From Streptomyces sp. CB02414 (GTDB lineage Bacteria > Actinomycetota > Actinomycetes > Streptomycetales > Streptomycetaceae): a stretch of 64,000 nucleotides of DNA. The notes under the pieces are model-generated. The model had not been told where the DNA came from. It was given only the letters and a program-made list of their open reading frames with translations, and searched no databases. Where the stretch lies: positions 310,001 to 374,000 of the forward strand of contig NZ_LIPF01000010.1 of assembly GCF_001905385.1 (NCBI RefSeq), read 5' to 3'. Shown piece after piece: positions 25,814 through 35,135 of the stretch. The translations under genes were made by a program, and so were the position numbers. The first letter of the stretch is position 1; every line of letters begins with the position of its first letter.

Positions 25814-26260
25814 ATGACGACGTATACCCCGGACCCCACCGACTGGCTCATCCTGGACGCCCTCCAGCGCAACGGGCGGGCGGGGTACGCGGAGTTGGCG
25901 CGTGCCGTCTCGATGTCCGCCAGCGCGGTGACCGAGCGGGTGCGCCGGATGGAGGAGGCGGGGATCATCCAGGGGTACGCGGCGGTCGTCGACCCGGAGC
26001 GGCTGGGGCTGCCGATCCTGGCCTTCGTGCGGCTGCGCTACCCGGTCGCCAACTACAAGCCGTTCCACGACCTGGTGGCGGTCACGCCCGAGATCCTGGA
26101 GGCGCACCACGTGACGGGGGACGACTGCTTCGTCATCAAGGTCGCGGCCCGTTCGATGCGGCACCTGGAAGAGGTGTCCGGCCGGATCAGCGCGCTGGGG
26201 TCGGTCACCACGAGCGTCGTCTACTCCTCGCCGCTCCCCCGCCGGCCGCTGGGCCGCTGA
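25814..26260 (+). CDS. Lrp/AsnC family transcriptional regulator
   Basis: 148 residues. HTH region DWLILDALQRNGRAGYAELA...SMSASAVTERVRRM, then a RAM domain with HHVTGDDCFVIKVAARSM. It is divergent from the rhodanese gene. The 125-bp spacer holds an inverted pair CAGAAGT (25752-25758) and ACTTCTG (25803-25809), which could be an Lrp-type operator. Family members bind amino acids and often control an adjacent divergent gene. Confidence 0.9.
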   Translation: MTTYTPDPTDWLILDALQRNGRAGYAELARAVSMSASAVTERVRRMEEAGIIQGYAAVVDPERLGLPILAFVRLRYPVANYKPFHDLVAVTPEILEAHHVTGDDCFVIKVAARSMRHLEEVSGRISALGSVTTSVVYSSPLPRRPLGR

Positions 26261-26284
26261 GTACGGCCCGGTCGGCCGGATTCC

Positions 26285-29278
26285 TCAGCCGGTGCCCCGC
26301 TGCCGCAGCACCGACCCCGACCGTCCCTTCACGACCTCCAGCTGGGCGTGGACGCGCCGGCGGAGGTCGGCGACGTGGCTGACGATGCCGACGCTGCGGT
26401 CCCGCTCGCGCAGTGCGTCGAGTACGTCGAGGACCTCGTCGAGGGTCTGGTCGTCGAGGCTGCCGAAGCCCTCGTCGATGAAGAGGGTGTCCAGACGCAC
26501 TCCGCCGGCCTCGTCCGTGACGACGTCGGCGAGGCCCAGCGCGAGGGCGAGGGAGGCGAAGAACGTCTCGCCGCCGGAGAGTGTGGCCGTGTCGCGCTCG
26601 CGGCCGGTCCAGGCGTCGACGACGTGCAGTCCGAGGCCGCTGCGGCCGCGTCCGGTCCGGTCGTCGGAGTGGACGAGGGTGTAGCGGCCGGAGGACATGC
26701 GCCGCAGGCGGGCGGTGGCGGCGGCGGCGACCTGTTCGAGGCGGGCCGCCAGGACGTAGGACTCCAGGCGCATCCGGCGTTCGTTCTCCGCCGAGGTGCC
26801 CGCGGTCAGGGTGGCGAGCCGGGCGACGCGGTCGTGTTCCTGTCGCAGCGGGGCGAGGCCGTGCACGGAGGTGGTGGCACGGTCGGAGAGCCGGTCCAGC
26901 TCGGCGCAGCGCCGGGCGGCGGCGTCGCGGGCCGATGCGGCGTCGCGCAGGCGGCGGCCGGCGTCGGCGGCGGCGCGTTCGGCCGCGGCCGGGTCGGCGG
27001 GCGGGCGCTGGGCCGCGGCGGCGGTGTCGGCCTCGGTGAGGACGGCGTGGACGGCGGCCTCCTCCGCGTCCCAGGCGTCGAGCCGGCGCTGCAGTTCGCG
27101 GTGGGCGTCGTCGTCGAGCAGCGCGGCGGCGGCTTCGCGCGGGGTGTCGAAGCCCGCGCGGTAGGCGGCGTCGGACAGGCGGGCGTCGGCGTCCTTGAGC
27201 CGCTGCGCCGTGTCCTCGGCGGCCCGGGAGGTGTCGGCGGCCTCGGTGAGCAGCGCGGCCCGGCGTTCGAGCTGCGCGGCCCGGGCCGCCACGCTGCCGG
27301 CGGTGCCGCGGGCCCGCACCAACTCCTCCTCCAGCGCAGCCCGTTCCGTCTCCAGCCGTTCCCGGTTGGCGACCCGGGAGGCGGTCCGTACGGCCGCCTG
27401 CTGCTGGGCCGCGATCCTCCGCTCGCGTTCCTGCTCCGCCCGGCGCAGCTCCTCCTGCGCGGCGTGCAGTCCGGAGGCGGCCGCCCGCGCTTCCGAGTAC
27501 AGCCGCTCCAGTTCCTCGGCCTCCTCGGCGAGCCGTGCGGTGGTCGCGTCCCCGGCCTCCGCCGTGGCGGCGGCCAGTGCCTCCCGTACGGTGCCCAGGC
27601 GCCGTTCGGCCTCCGCGCGGCGCTCCTCGGCCTTCTGGTGGGCGGCGAGCGCGCGCTCCTCGGCCGCGCGGTCGACGTGCCCGGCGACCTTCCGGGCGGG
27701 GGCGGGGTGTTCGGTGGCTCCGCACACCGCGCACGGCGCGCCGTCGGTGAGGTCGGCGGCGAGCTCGGCGGCGATGCCGGCCAGCCGCTGTTCCTTGAGG
27801 TCGAGCCACTGGGCACGGGCCTCGACGGCACGCTCGGCCGAGACCAGCGCCTGCCGCCCCGCCTCCTCCGTGTCCAGCGCGAACCGGTCCCGCTGCCGGG
27901 CGGCCTGCAGCCGGCGCCGGGCCGGGTCGCGCCGCTCGGCGAGCGGTTCGGCACGGGTCGCGGCCTCCTGGGCGTGCTTGACGCGTGCCTGGAGCCGGTC
28001 ACGGGCCGGCTCCCAGTCGGCCAGCCAGGCCTCCGCCTCCCGCAGGGCCTCGTCGTCGGCGCGTTCCTGGCGGTCCAGTCCGGCCCGCTCCTCGGTCAGC
28101 CCGGCGAGGCGCTGCTCGGCCCGCCGGGCGGAGTCGAGGCCGCCCAGCTCCTGGGCGGCCCGGCGCGCGGCGGCGGCCAGCCCGGCGGTACCGGCGTCCG
28201 CGAGGTCGTCCGGGAGCAGGGCACGCGCGCGGGTCTCCGCGTCCGCCGCCCGCCGGTGTTCGGCGTCGGCGGCGTCCCGCAGCTCCAGGGCCGGGGCCAC
28301 CGCCTCGGCCTTCCGGCTGCGCCGCATGCGCTCCTGCGCCGCGCGGTGGGCGTCGGCCCGCTCGGCCAGCCGCCCCGCCCACTCCCTGGCATCGGCGAAC
28401 CGCCGCTGCAGCCGGTCCAGTTCCCGTACGCCGTCCAGGTCCCGCTCGGCGGCGGCCTGGGCGGACTCGGCGGCGGCGAGCCGGCTGTCGGCGACGGCCA
28501 GCAGCTCCCTGGCCGTGGAGCGGGCGACGGCGGCGGCGCCCAGCACGGTCTCGGCCAGGCCGGGCTCGCCCGGGGCCAGTTCCGGCAGTTCCATGGCCCC
28601 GCCGGCGGCCTGCTGCATCCGGTGGGCATCGGCCAGCAGCGCGGCGTCGCCCTCGCGCACCCGTGCCTCCGTCGCGCGGCGCCGCTCGGCGAGGCGCTTC
28701 TCGACCTCGGCGAAGCGCCGGGTGTCGAAGAGCCGGCCGAGCAGCTTGCCGCGGGCCTCCGCGTCGGCGCGCAGGAAGCGCGCGAAGTCGCCCTGCGGCA
28801 ACAGCACGACCTGGCAGAACTGCTCGCGGCTCATGCCGAGCAGCTGGGTGATCTCCTCGCCGATCTCCTGGTGGGAGCGGCTGAGGTCCTTCCAGGCCCC
28901 AGTGCCCGCGTCGTACTCGCGCAGCCAGGTCTGGGCCTTGTCGACGGTGGTGCCGACCCCCTTCTTCTTCGGCCGCTCCCAGGGCGGCTGCCGGGTGACC
29001 TCCAGCCGCCGTCCGGCGACGGTGAGTTCGAGGCGCACCTCGGTGCGGGTGCCGACGGGCGCGTGGTCGCTGCGCAGGGTCATGCCCTGGCCGCTCTGGC
29101 GGGCGCCGGGCACCGAGCCGTACAGCGCGTAGCAGACGGCGTCGAGAACGGAGGTCTTGCCCGCGCCGGTCGGTCCGTGGAGCAGGAAGAGGCCGGCGGC
29201 CGACAGGTCGTCGAAGTCGACGCTCTGCGATCCGCCGAAGGGCCCGAAGGCGGTGATGTCGAGCCGGTGCAGTCTCAC
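26285..29278 (-). CDS. sbcC: Exonuclease SbcC, SMC-like ATPase subunit
   Basis: 997 residues from the GTG at 29278, which overlaps the sbcD stop by 4 bp (GTGA). Walker A GPTGAGKTSVLD lies at about 35-46. Long heptad-rich coiled coils flank a zinc hook (APCAVCGATEHP, about residues 512-523). The C-terminal ABC signature TLSGGETFFASLALALG and Walker B DTLFIDEGFGSLDD are intact. With SbcD it forms the Mre11/Rad50-like nuclease that cuts hairpins and blocked DNA ends. The frame stays open upstream across sbcD, but that portion is non-coding in this phase. Confidence 0.96.
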   Translation of the reverse strand: MRLHRLDITAFGPFGGSQSVDFDDLSAAGLFLLHGPTGAGKTSVLDAVCYALYGSVPGARQSGQGMTLRSDHAPVGTRTEVRLELTVAGRRLEVTRQPPWERPKKKGVGTTVDKAQTWLREYDAGTGAWKDLSRSHQEIGEEITQLLGMSREQFCQVVLLPQGDFARFLRADAEARGKLLGRLFDTRRFAEVEKRLAERRRATEARVREGDAALLADAHRMQQAAGGAMELPELAPGEPGLAETVLGAAAVARSTARELLAVADSRLAAAESAQAAAERDLDGVRELDRLQRRFADAREWAGRLAERADAHRAAQERMRRSRKAEAVAPALELRDAADAEHRRAADAETRARALLPDDLADAGTAGLAAAARRAAQELGGLDSARRAEQRLAGLTEERAGLDRQERADDEALREAEAWLADWEPARDRLQARVKHAQEAATRAEPLAERRDPARRRLQAARQRDRFALDTEEAGRQALVSAERAVEARAQWLDLKEQRLAGIAAELAADLTDGAPCAVCGATEHPAPARKVAGHVDRAAEERALAAHQKAEERRAEAERRLGTVREALAAATAEAGDATTARLAEEAEELERLYSEARAAASGLHAAQEELRRAEQERERRIAAQQQAAVRTASRVANRERLETERAALEEELVRARGTAGSVAARAAQLERRAALLTEAADTSRAAEDTAQRLKDADARLSDAAYRAGFDTPREAAAALLDDDAHRELQRRLDAWDAEEAAVHAVLTEADTAAAAQRPPADPAAAERAAADAGRRLRDAASARDAAARRCAELDRLSDRATTSVHGLAPLRQEHDRVARLATLTAGTSAENERRMRLESYVLAARLEQVAAAATARLRRMSSGRYTLVHSDDRTGRGRSGLGLHVVDAWTGRERDTATLSGGETFFASLALALGLADVVTDEAGGVRLDTLFIDEGFGSLDDQTLDEVLDVLDALRERDRSVGIVSHVADLRRRVHAQLEVVKGRSGSVLRQRGTG

Positions 29279-30438
29279 CGGGCCACCTCCCGCAGGGTGT
29301 CGTCGGCGCGCACCGCGTCGAAGGCGTCCCGCAGCACGGTCTGTTCGTGGTCGTCGGGTCCGGCGCCGCGCACGTGGCTCACGAAGTCCTCGGCGATCTG
29401 CTGGTCGCTGCGGCCGGCGAGACGCCGCGCGTAGGACACCGCCGGGTCGTCCGGGGCGCGCTCGGGATCGAAGACGAGGCTCAGGGTGTGCGGGAAGCGC
29501 TCGGTGAGCCGGGCCATGGGCTCGGCCGGGCGGACCGCGTCGGTGAGGGTCGCCTCGACCCACGCCTCCTCGTGCGCGGTGAGCTCCGGGTCGGCGAGCA
29601 GCTCTTCCAGGGTGCCGCGCAGACGGGCCAGCGCGCGCGGCACCGGGCAGTCGACGCGTTCGGCGGTGACCGTACTGTCGGCGTCCAGGTCGACGAGCCA
29701 CATGCTCTTGCGGTGCGCGGCCTCGGAGAAGGAGTACGGCAGGGGGGAGCCGGAGTAGCGGACGCGCCCGGTGAGGGTCTGACAGCCGTGGAGGTGGCCG
29801 AGTGCCACGTAGTCGACGCCGTCGAAGACGCCACAGGGCACGGCGGCGACTCCGCCGACGGTGATGTCCCGCTCGCTGTCGCTCTGCTCGCCGCCGGTGA
29901 CGAAGGCGTGCGCGAGGACGACGGAACGGGTGCCCCGCGCGCGCGTGGCGAGGTCGGCCCGGACCCGGTCCATGGCGGCGGCGAGAACGGCCTCGTGACC
30001 GGCCTTCTCCACCCCGAACTCGGCCTTCACGAGGGCCGGTTCCAGGTAAGGCAGCCCGTAGAAGGCCACGTCGCCGTGCGCGTCGTGCAGCACCACCGGC
30101 GACCCGCACCCCGCCGGGTCGGTGCGCAGGTGGATGCCGGCACGGTCGATGAGCCCGGCGCCGACGCCGAGGCGGCGGGCCGAGTCGTGGTTCCCGGAGA
30201 TCATCACCGTGGGCACGCCGAGGCCGGCGAGGCGGTGCAGGGCGTCGTCGAACAGCTCGACCGCGGCGAGCGGCGGGACCGCCCGGTCGTACACGTCTCC
30301 CGACACGACCACGGCCTCGACGCCGTGCTCGCGCACGGTCTCGACGAGGTGGTCGACGAACCCGGCCTGGACGCCGAGCATGTTCACCCGGTGGAACGCC
30401 CGGCCGAGGTGCCAGTCGGAAGTGTGCAGCAATTTCAT
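29275..30438 (-). CDS. sbcD: Exonuclease SbcD, Mre11-like nuclease subunit
   Basis: 387 residues starting MKLLHTSDWHLGRAFH. The metallophosphoesterase motifs are all present in order: DWH (about 8-10), SGDVYDRAVPP, ISGNHDSARRLG, LAHAFVTGG and ALGHLHG. It forms the two-metal nuclease partner of SbcC and is translationally coupled to it. The ATG at 30438 is the family's usual start; upstream in-frame codons are not conserved-looking. Confidence 0.96.
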   Translation of the reverse strand: MKLLHTSDWHLGRAFHRVNMLGVQAGFVDHLVETVREHGVEAVVVSGDVYDRAVPPLAAVELFDDALHRLAGLGVPTVMISGNHDSARRLGVGAGLIDRAGIHLRTDPAGCGSPVVLHDAHGDVAFYGLPYLEPALVKAEFGVEKAGHEAVLAAAMDRVRADLATRARGTRSVVLAHAFVTGGEQSDSERDITVGGVAAVPCGVFDGVDYVALGHLHGCQTLTGRVRYSGSPLPYSFSEAAHRKSMWLVDLDADSTVTAERVDCPVPRALARLRGTLEELLADPELTAHEEAWVEATLTDAVRPAEPMARLTERFPHTLSLVFDPERAPDDPAVSYARRLAGRSDQQIAEDFVSHVRGAGPDDHEQTVLRDAFDAVRADDTLREVAR

Positions 30439-30788
30439 CAAACGGCCCTGACCTGCATATTTCTCTCGGTAACAGCCCCAAGAACCAGCACAAACCGGCA
30501 CGGGAGGCCCGGGCCGGCACCCACCACGCTAACGCCTGTCGGCACCCGGTTCACCATTGACCTCGCATCGCGGTCCGGCATCGGCCGACACGCACACCGA
30601 CACAGCACTCCGCCACTTCACCACTTCACCACTTCACATCGGAACAGAATGTGGTCACGGAGGGTGCTGCACTGGTCAGGACGCGCACGGGGTTGGGCGA
30701 CTTTCAGTCATTGCGTGAAGAAGCGCTGCACAGCGTCAGCCTCTGCTCCTAGATTGGCTCCCTGTTTCAGCAGAACACGGGGGAGAAC
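30439..30788. other. Intergenic region between sbcD and the conflict-like cassette
   Basis: No gene is seen in these 350 bp. It must hold the divergent promoters of sbcDC and of the plus-strand cassette. The GC content is a little lower than around it. It contains three perfect copies of the 8-mer CCACTTCA at 30613-30636. Just before the small ORF the sequence is AACACGGGGGAGAAC, whose GGGGGAG is a good ribosome binding site. Confidence 0.6.
30613..30636 (+). repeat. Three tandem copies of an 8-bp unit
   Basis: CCACTTCA is repeated three times without mismatch, upstream of the conflict-like cassette. It may be slippage or a regulator site with direct-repeat half sites. Confidence 0.8.
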
Positions 30789-31187
30789 ATGGATCCGGTG
30801 ACGGCCGTCGCGGCAGCAGGCGTAGCGCTCGTGGTCAAGGGAGCGCTCGAGTCGGCGGGCCAGGAGGCCGGCCGGTCCGGCTGGAGCGGGGGTGCACGAC
30901 TCGTCGAGCGCATCCGCGCACGGTTCCGCGGCAATACGCAGGCCGAGGGCGCCCTGGACCAGGTGGCGCGTACACCCGACGACGAGGACGCCCAGCAGCA
31001 GTTGGAGCGTCAGCTCGCCGCTCACATGTTGCTCGACTCGGGATTCGAGACCGAGATCCGGCGGTTGGTCGACGAGGCCGTCGCCGCCCAGGGCCGCAAC
31101 GGGGCGCAGATCAGCGCGGCGCTGATCAAGAACGCCCAGGTGTTCAACGGCAAGGTCGAGGTGCAAGGGGACTGGACCACGTCGTAG
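30789..31187 (+). CDS. Small helical protein with C-terminal beta-prone motif, candidate effector
   Basis: 132 residues, not recognised by family. The N-terminus (about 4-22, TAVAAAGVALVVKGALES) is a hydrophobic helix; residues 35-113 are amphipathic and helical. The last 15 residues switch to a beta-prone motif, VFNGKVEVQGDW (118-129). A very similar motif occurs near the N-terminus of the next protein. A helical domain followed by a C-terminal amyloid-like motif is the layout of bacterial Bell-domain-type effectors (membrane-active cell-death proteins) paired with NLR receptors. The match is by architecture only. GGGGGAG lies just before the ATG; the next gene starts 113 bp downstream. Confidence 0.7.
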   Translation: MDPVTAVAAAGVALVVKGALESAGQEAGRSGWSGGARLVERIRARFRGNTQAEGALDQVARTPDDEDAQQQLERQLAAHMLLDSGFETEIRRLVDEAVAAQGRNGAQISAALIKNAQVFNGKVEVQGDWTTS

Positions 31188-31300
31188 GGCCGGCTCGGTC
31201 CCGCGGGTCGGCGCCGGCGCCACAGCCGGACGACCGCCCGCGTTCGCACATGACCGTGCGTGTCCACATCCCGCCGCCGACGTGAAGGCCGAAAAGCACC

Positions 31301-33649
31301 ATGAGTGAGGACACCCCCGCCGGGGAGACGTCCCGGGGATTCCCGGGCGGCCGGGGCACGCCCGGACACGGAGAGGCACCCCGGGGGGAGACGGACACCC
31401 GACGCGACCCCGCCGACGAGAAGGAGTCGCCGGAGAACCGGAAGGGCGACGAGGCGCCCGGCGCCGGACCGCGCGTCGACGCCGAGGAGCACGACGGGCC
31501 GGTCAGCGAGCAGGACGCGCTGCGCCTGCTCGTCGACGGCAGCGGACGCGACGACGCCGAACGGCACGAGGCGCTGCGGGCCGGGGCCCTCGCCGACGAG
31601 ATCGCCCGGAGACTGAACGCCGACGCCTCCGGCACCCGCATCGGCACCCTCGCGCTGTTCAACGACAGCGTCACCTTCGGTGGCGGATTCCACCCCGGAG
31701 GCACCCGCGCCGGCGCGAGCGGTCCGGCCGTGGCACCGGCGTCCGCCATGGACTCGGCCGAACTCACCGGCCACACCGAACTCTTCCTGCCACCCGACGG
31801 ATACGAGGAGGCCGTGGACGCGCTGCGCGAGCGGCGGGTGCTGGTGCTGACCGGCCCGCCCGGCAGCGGGCGGGAGGCGACCGCCGTGAATCTCCTCGCC
31901 GAGGCCCAGGTCATGGAGGACGGCGGTGCGGGAGGATGCCACTGGCTGCTGACACCGTCGGCCGTACTGCGGGCGGGCTGGGAACCACCGGTGAAGGACG
32001 CCGGATATCTCGCGGTCCTCGAGGACGGACCTGACGGACTGCGCGAGTTCGCGGCCGCCTTCGGCACCTCCGGCGGTGCGGGCCAGTGGGCCTCGGTGGT
32101 CTCCGCGCTGCGCTCCGCCGACTGCCTCCTGGTGCTGACCGGCGGACACGACCTGGAGGTCCTGGCGGCCGGCCCCGGCGGCGACCAGGTGGCCCGGCAC
32201 CCTGTCACCCCTGTCGACCCCCTGGCGCTCGTCGAACGGCGCGTCCTCGGTCACGGCGGCGGCCCGGACGCCCGTGCCGAACTTCACGCCCTGCTGGAAC
32301 GCACCGGCGCGACCACGGCGCTGCGCGAACAGCCCGCGGCGCGCAACGCCGCGCGGCTGGCCTCCGTGATCCGCGCGGACGGCGACGTGACCGCGGCGGT
32401 GGCCCAGCTGCGCGACCCCAGTGAGCAGGTACGCGCCTGGTTCAACCGCTACCGCGAACCGGAGGCGGTCGCCTTCGCCCTTGCCGCGGCCGTCCTCGAG
32501 GAATGCGGCTATCTCACCGTCGCGGAGGCCGCGGTGCACCTGCGAGCGGCCCTGACGGAGCCCGATACCGCCCCGCCCGACCTGCGGTTCGCCGACCGGC
32601 TCGGGCACGAACAGCAGTGGATCCGACTCGAGCTGCCCGACGAGAGCCGGCTCGCGCCAGGCCCGCCACGGGTCCGCTTTCGCAACGCACTGCTGGCCCA
32701 GACCATCCTCGCCTACGCCTGGAACGCGCTCGACGGGCGCCGCGACGCCATCCTCCAGTGGCTGCGTCGGCTGCTGAACCACACCGACCTTCAGGTGCGT
32801 GCCCGGGCCGCCGTCGCGGCCGGGGTACTGGCCCTCGCCGACCCGCACTACGCCGTGCACCGCTTTCTGACCACCTGGGCGGGCAGCACGTCCTGGCCGC
32901 TGCGCCAGGCCGCCGCCACCGCGCTGGGCGTGGCGGGCAGCCGGCCGGAGACCGCCGAGGCGGTGTGGGAACTGCTGCACCGCTGGGCGCGGGGGGACGC
33001 CTCCGCCTACCAGCGGCGCCTGGCCGGCACGGCGGCCAACGCCGTGGGCGGGCTACTGGGCCGCACCGCGCCCGAGCGGGCCGTGGTCGTCCTGCGCGCC
33101 GCGCTGGACCGGGAGGGCGACTGGGGCACTCTGCCCGCGGTGGCATGGGGAGGAGTCCATCTCGTCCACCAAAGGCAGACGGCGGCCCTGCTGGACGCCT
33201 ATCTGGAGTGGTCGGAGCCGCAGGACCTGTCGCCGATGGTCGTCAAGTCACTGTCCGCGTTCGTGTTCGCCGTGTCGGTGCCCTACGAGGAGCCGGTCGT
33301 CGACGCGGCCGGGACCGACGCCGACCGCACACGGGTACCCGGCGTTCCCGTCCTGCTGTCCGAACTTCCGCGGTACCCCGAACGGCTCGCGGAGCTCTGG
33401 GCACGCGCCCTGGCCCGCAAGCCGGTGCAGGACGCCGCGCTGGACGCCCTGCGCGACTGGATCGACGACTATGCCGACGCCTGTCCCGGTGCTTTGGAGG
33501 CCATCGGCGTACTCCTGCTCTCCGTCGCCCGCCGTCCCGGACGGCACCGGGAGCGGCTGACGTGGTGGCTGGAGAAGTGGGCCGCTGACCGCAGGAGCCC
33601 GTCCGCCAACGCCGCCGGCCTGCTGCACACGCTCGACCGGGACCGGTGA
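31301..33649 (+). CDS. NLR-like P-loop NTPase with alpha-helical (HEAT-like) repeats
   Basis: 782 residues. Residues 1-65 are acidic and disordered. A short helical stretch (68-106) precedes the motif LFNDSVTFGGGF (119-130), which resembles the C-terminal motif of the preceding small protein. A P-loop follows at 185-192 (GPPGSGRE, with Arg where Lys is usual) with a possible Walker B YLAVLED (236-242). From about 440 to the end there are repeated Ala/Leu-rich helix pairs (RARAAVAAGVLALADP, LRQAAATALGVAGS) typical of HEAT repeats. This is the sensor-NTPase plan of STAND/NLR proteins. The Arg in the Walker A may weaken ATP hydrolysis. Confidence 0.75.
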   Translation: MSEDTPAGETSRGFPGGRGTPGHGEAPRGETDTRRDPADEKESPENRKGDEAPGAGPRVDAEEHDGPVSEQDALRLLVDGSGRDDAERHEALRAGALADEIARRLNADASGTRIGTLALFNDSVTFGGGFHPGGTRAGASGPAVAPASAMDSAELTGHTELFLPPDGYEEAVDALRERRVLVLTGPPGSGREATAVNLLAEAQVMEDGGAGGCHWLLTPSAVLRAGWEPPVKDAGYLAVLEDGPDGLREFAAAFGTSGGAGQWASVVSALRSADCLLVLTGGHDLEVLAAGPGGDQVARHPVTPVDPLALVERRVLGHGGGPDARAELHALLERTGATTALREQPAARNAARLASVIRADGDVTAAVAQLRDPSEQVRAWFNRYREPEAVAFALAAAVLEECGYLTVAEAAVHLRAALTEPDTAPPDLRFADRLGHEQQWIRLELPDESRLAPGPPRVRFRNALLAQTILAYAWNALDGRRDAILQWLRRLLNHTDLQVRARAAVAAGVLALADPHYAVHRFLTTWAGSTSWPLRQAAATALGVAGSRPETAEAVWELLHRWARGDASAYQRRLAGTAANAVGGLLGRTAPERAVVVLRAALDREGDWGTLPAVAWGGVHLVHQRQTAALLDAYLEWSEPQDLSPMVVKSLSAFVFAVSVPYEEPVVDAAGTDADRTRVPGVPVLLSELPRYPERLAELWARALARKPVQDAALDALRDWIDDYADACPGALEAIGVLLLSVARRPGRHRERLTWWLEKWAADRRSPSANAAGLLHTLDRDR

Positions 33650-33701
33650 CCCGCCCCGCGCGCACCGCGAGGCCCGCGGCACCGGAAAGAGAGGGGGACA
33701 C

Positions 33702-35135
33702 ATGGAGGAGCAGACCTACGATCCGATCCTGGGCAGCGAGGAACTGCCCAGGTGGCGGCTGACCAGCCCACTGCGGCCGCCGACTCCCGGCCGGGCCCTG
33801 GTCCTGGTCCGGGACAGCGGTCCCTCGCTGACGATTCGCAGCGGAGAGGAGATCCCCTCGTCACGGTTCGGGGTGTACAGCACCGTGTTCACGGTCGACA
33901 TGACCGAGCACCGGCTCGTCCTGGACATCCCGCTGCTCAGCCGCGACCCCACGTTCAGCTTCCGCAGCCGGGTGGACCTCGTGTGCCGGGTCGCCGATCC
34001 TGCCAAGGTGGTCGCGCGGGGCATCCGCGACATGAGCGGTGCCCTTTACGGCTACCTGCGCAAAGCGTTGCGCACGGTGGCCCGGGACTACGACATCGCC
34101 GAGTTCCACGAGGCGGAGATGGCTCTCAACGCCTCTCTGGCCGGGTTCGGCGGCGATGACGCGGTGCGGTTGCGCAACATCCAGATCGAACTCCTCGTCG
34201 ACGAGGACGAGATCGCGACCGCCGGGCGTGAGTTTCGCGACGTCGTGCGCGAGACCCGGCTGGACGGCATGCGCCGCAGGCGGCATCTGGACATGATGCG
34301 TGAGGAGGGCGTCGACGGCCTGATCGCCGAGATCATGGAGAAGGAGGGGGCACGCGCCGCCCTCGCCTGGATCGAGAAGGGCGAGGCGGAGAAGCGGGAG
34401 GTCCGGCGCGAGGTCATGCGCATGGTCCTGGAGCGCGGCGACGCCGACCGCGAGCCGTTCGAGCAGGCGGAACTGGAACGTGCCGTCCTCGACGAGGTCC
34501 TTCGCGACGGTGACGGTCTGTTCGAGACCGCGACTACCCGGCGCGGACGGCTGAGGGGTAGTCTCGCCCGTCCCCTGGAGCCCGGTTCCGGCGAGAGCGA
34601 CGGCGCGGATCTGACCGGGCGCGACCGTGAGCGCGGACCGCTCAGGGGCGAAGTGCTCCGCGGCCGCCACGAGGCCGCCGACCACGACCGCGGCGGCTCC
34701 CGCCCCGAGGACAGGAGCGCCGGCACGGCTCGCGCCCGCCTCTCCGGCACGGCCGGCCGGCCGCCGGGGGGCGCGGCGGCGCCCCCCGAGGACGAGCCGC
34801 TGCCGGACGCTTTCGGCGGACCGTCGGACGCCCGGTCGTGGGACCGTCGTGCCGACGGCACCACTGCCGGCCGCACTGGATCGGACCGCGAGGAAGGCGG
34901 CCCCGTCGACGGTGCCCACGGGGACGGCAGCCACAGGGGCGGTGGTCGCGTGCCCCCGGGCCGGGGCGGTACCAGCGCGCCGCCCCACGACGGATCGGGG
35001 GTCGCCCGCACCGCCGACGGCCCCGCCCGCCCCGGCGACGATCCCGGTCCCCGGCGCAGCCGCGTTCGCGGGACCGCCAAGCGCCCCCGCCCCGGCGGGC
35101 CCGGCACCGGCACGCGTGAGGGAGAAACACGATGA
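33702..35135 (+). CDS. SPFH/band 7-like domain protein with long disordered tail
   Basis: 477 residues. The first 190 have an alternating beta/alpha pattern (VDLVCRVADPAKVVARGI, then YGYLRKALRTVARDYDIAEF) that resembles SPFH/prohibitin domains. A charged helix continues to about 275 (EKGEAEKREVRREVMRMVLERG). From 290 onward it is a Gly/Pro/Arg/Asp-rich disordered tail. No membrane segment is seen. It overlaps the phosphatase gene by 4 bp (ATGA). SPFH proteins scaffold oligomers at membranes; here it could organise the signalling proteins. The domain call is moderate because it is made by eye. Confidence 0.65.
   Translation: MEEQTYDPILGSEELPRWRLTSPLRPPTPGRALVLVRDSGPSLTIRSGEEIPSSRFGVYSTVFTVDMTEHRLVLDIPLLSRDPTFSFRSRVDLVCRVADPAKVVARGIRDMSGALYGYLRKALRTVARDYDIAEFHEAEMALNASLAGFGGDDAVRLRNIQIELLVDEDEIATAGREFRDVVRETRLDGMRRRRHLDMMREEGVDGLIAEIMEKEGARAALAWIEKGEAEKREVRREVMRMVLERGDADREPFEQAELERAVLDEVLRDGDGLFETATTRRGRLRGSLARPLEPGSGESDGADLTGRDRERGPLRGEVLRGRHEAADHDRGGSRPEDRSAGTARARLSGTAGRPPGGAAAPPEDEPLPDAFGGPSDARSWDRRADGTTAGRTGSDREEGGPVDGAHGDGSHRGGGRVPPGRGGTSAPPHDGSGVARTADGPARPGDDPGPRRSRVRGTAKRPRPGGPGTGTREGETR

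Noticed and set aside
26348..29434. Long plus-strand frame of over 1000 codons opposite sbcC
   Set aside because: Gly/Arg-rich translation without domains; antisense shadow of sbcC caused by high GC.
26285..30520. A single 1411-codon frame covering sbcC and antisense-phase sbcD
   Set aside because: Only the part from the GTG at 29278 encodes SbcC; upstream is the out-of-phase shadow of sbcD, which has its own complete Mre11 motifs.
30613..30636. CRISPR-like array
   Set aside because: Only three 8-bp units with no spacers; no cas genes nearby.
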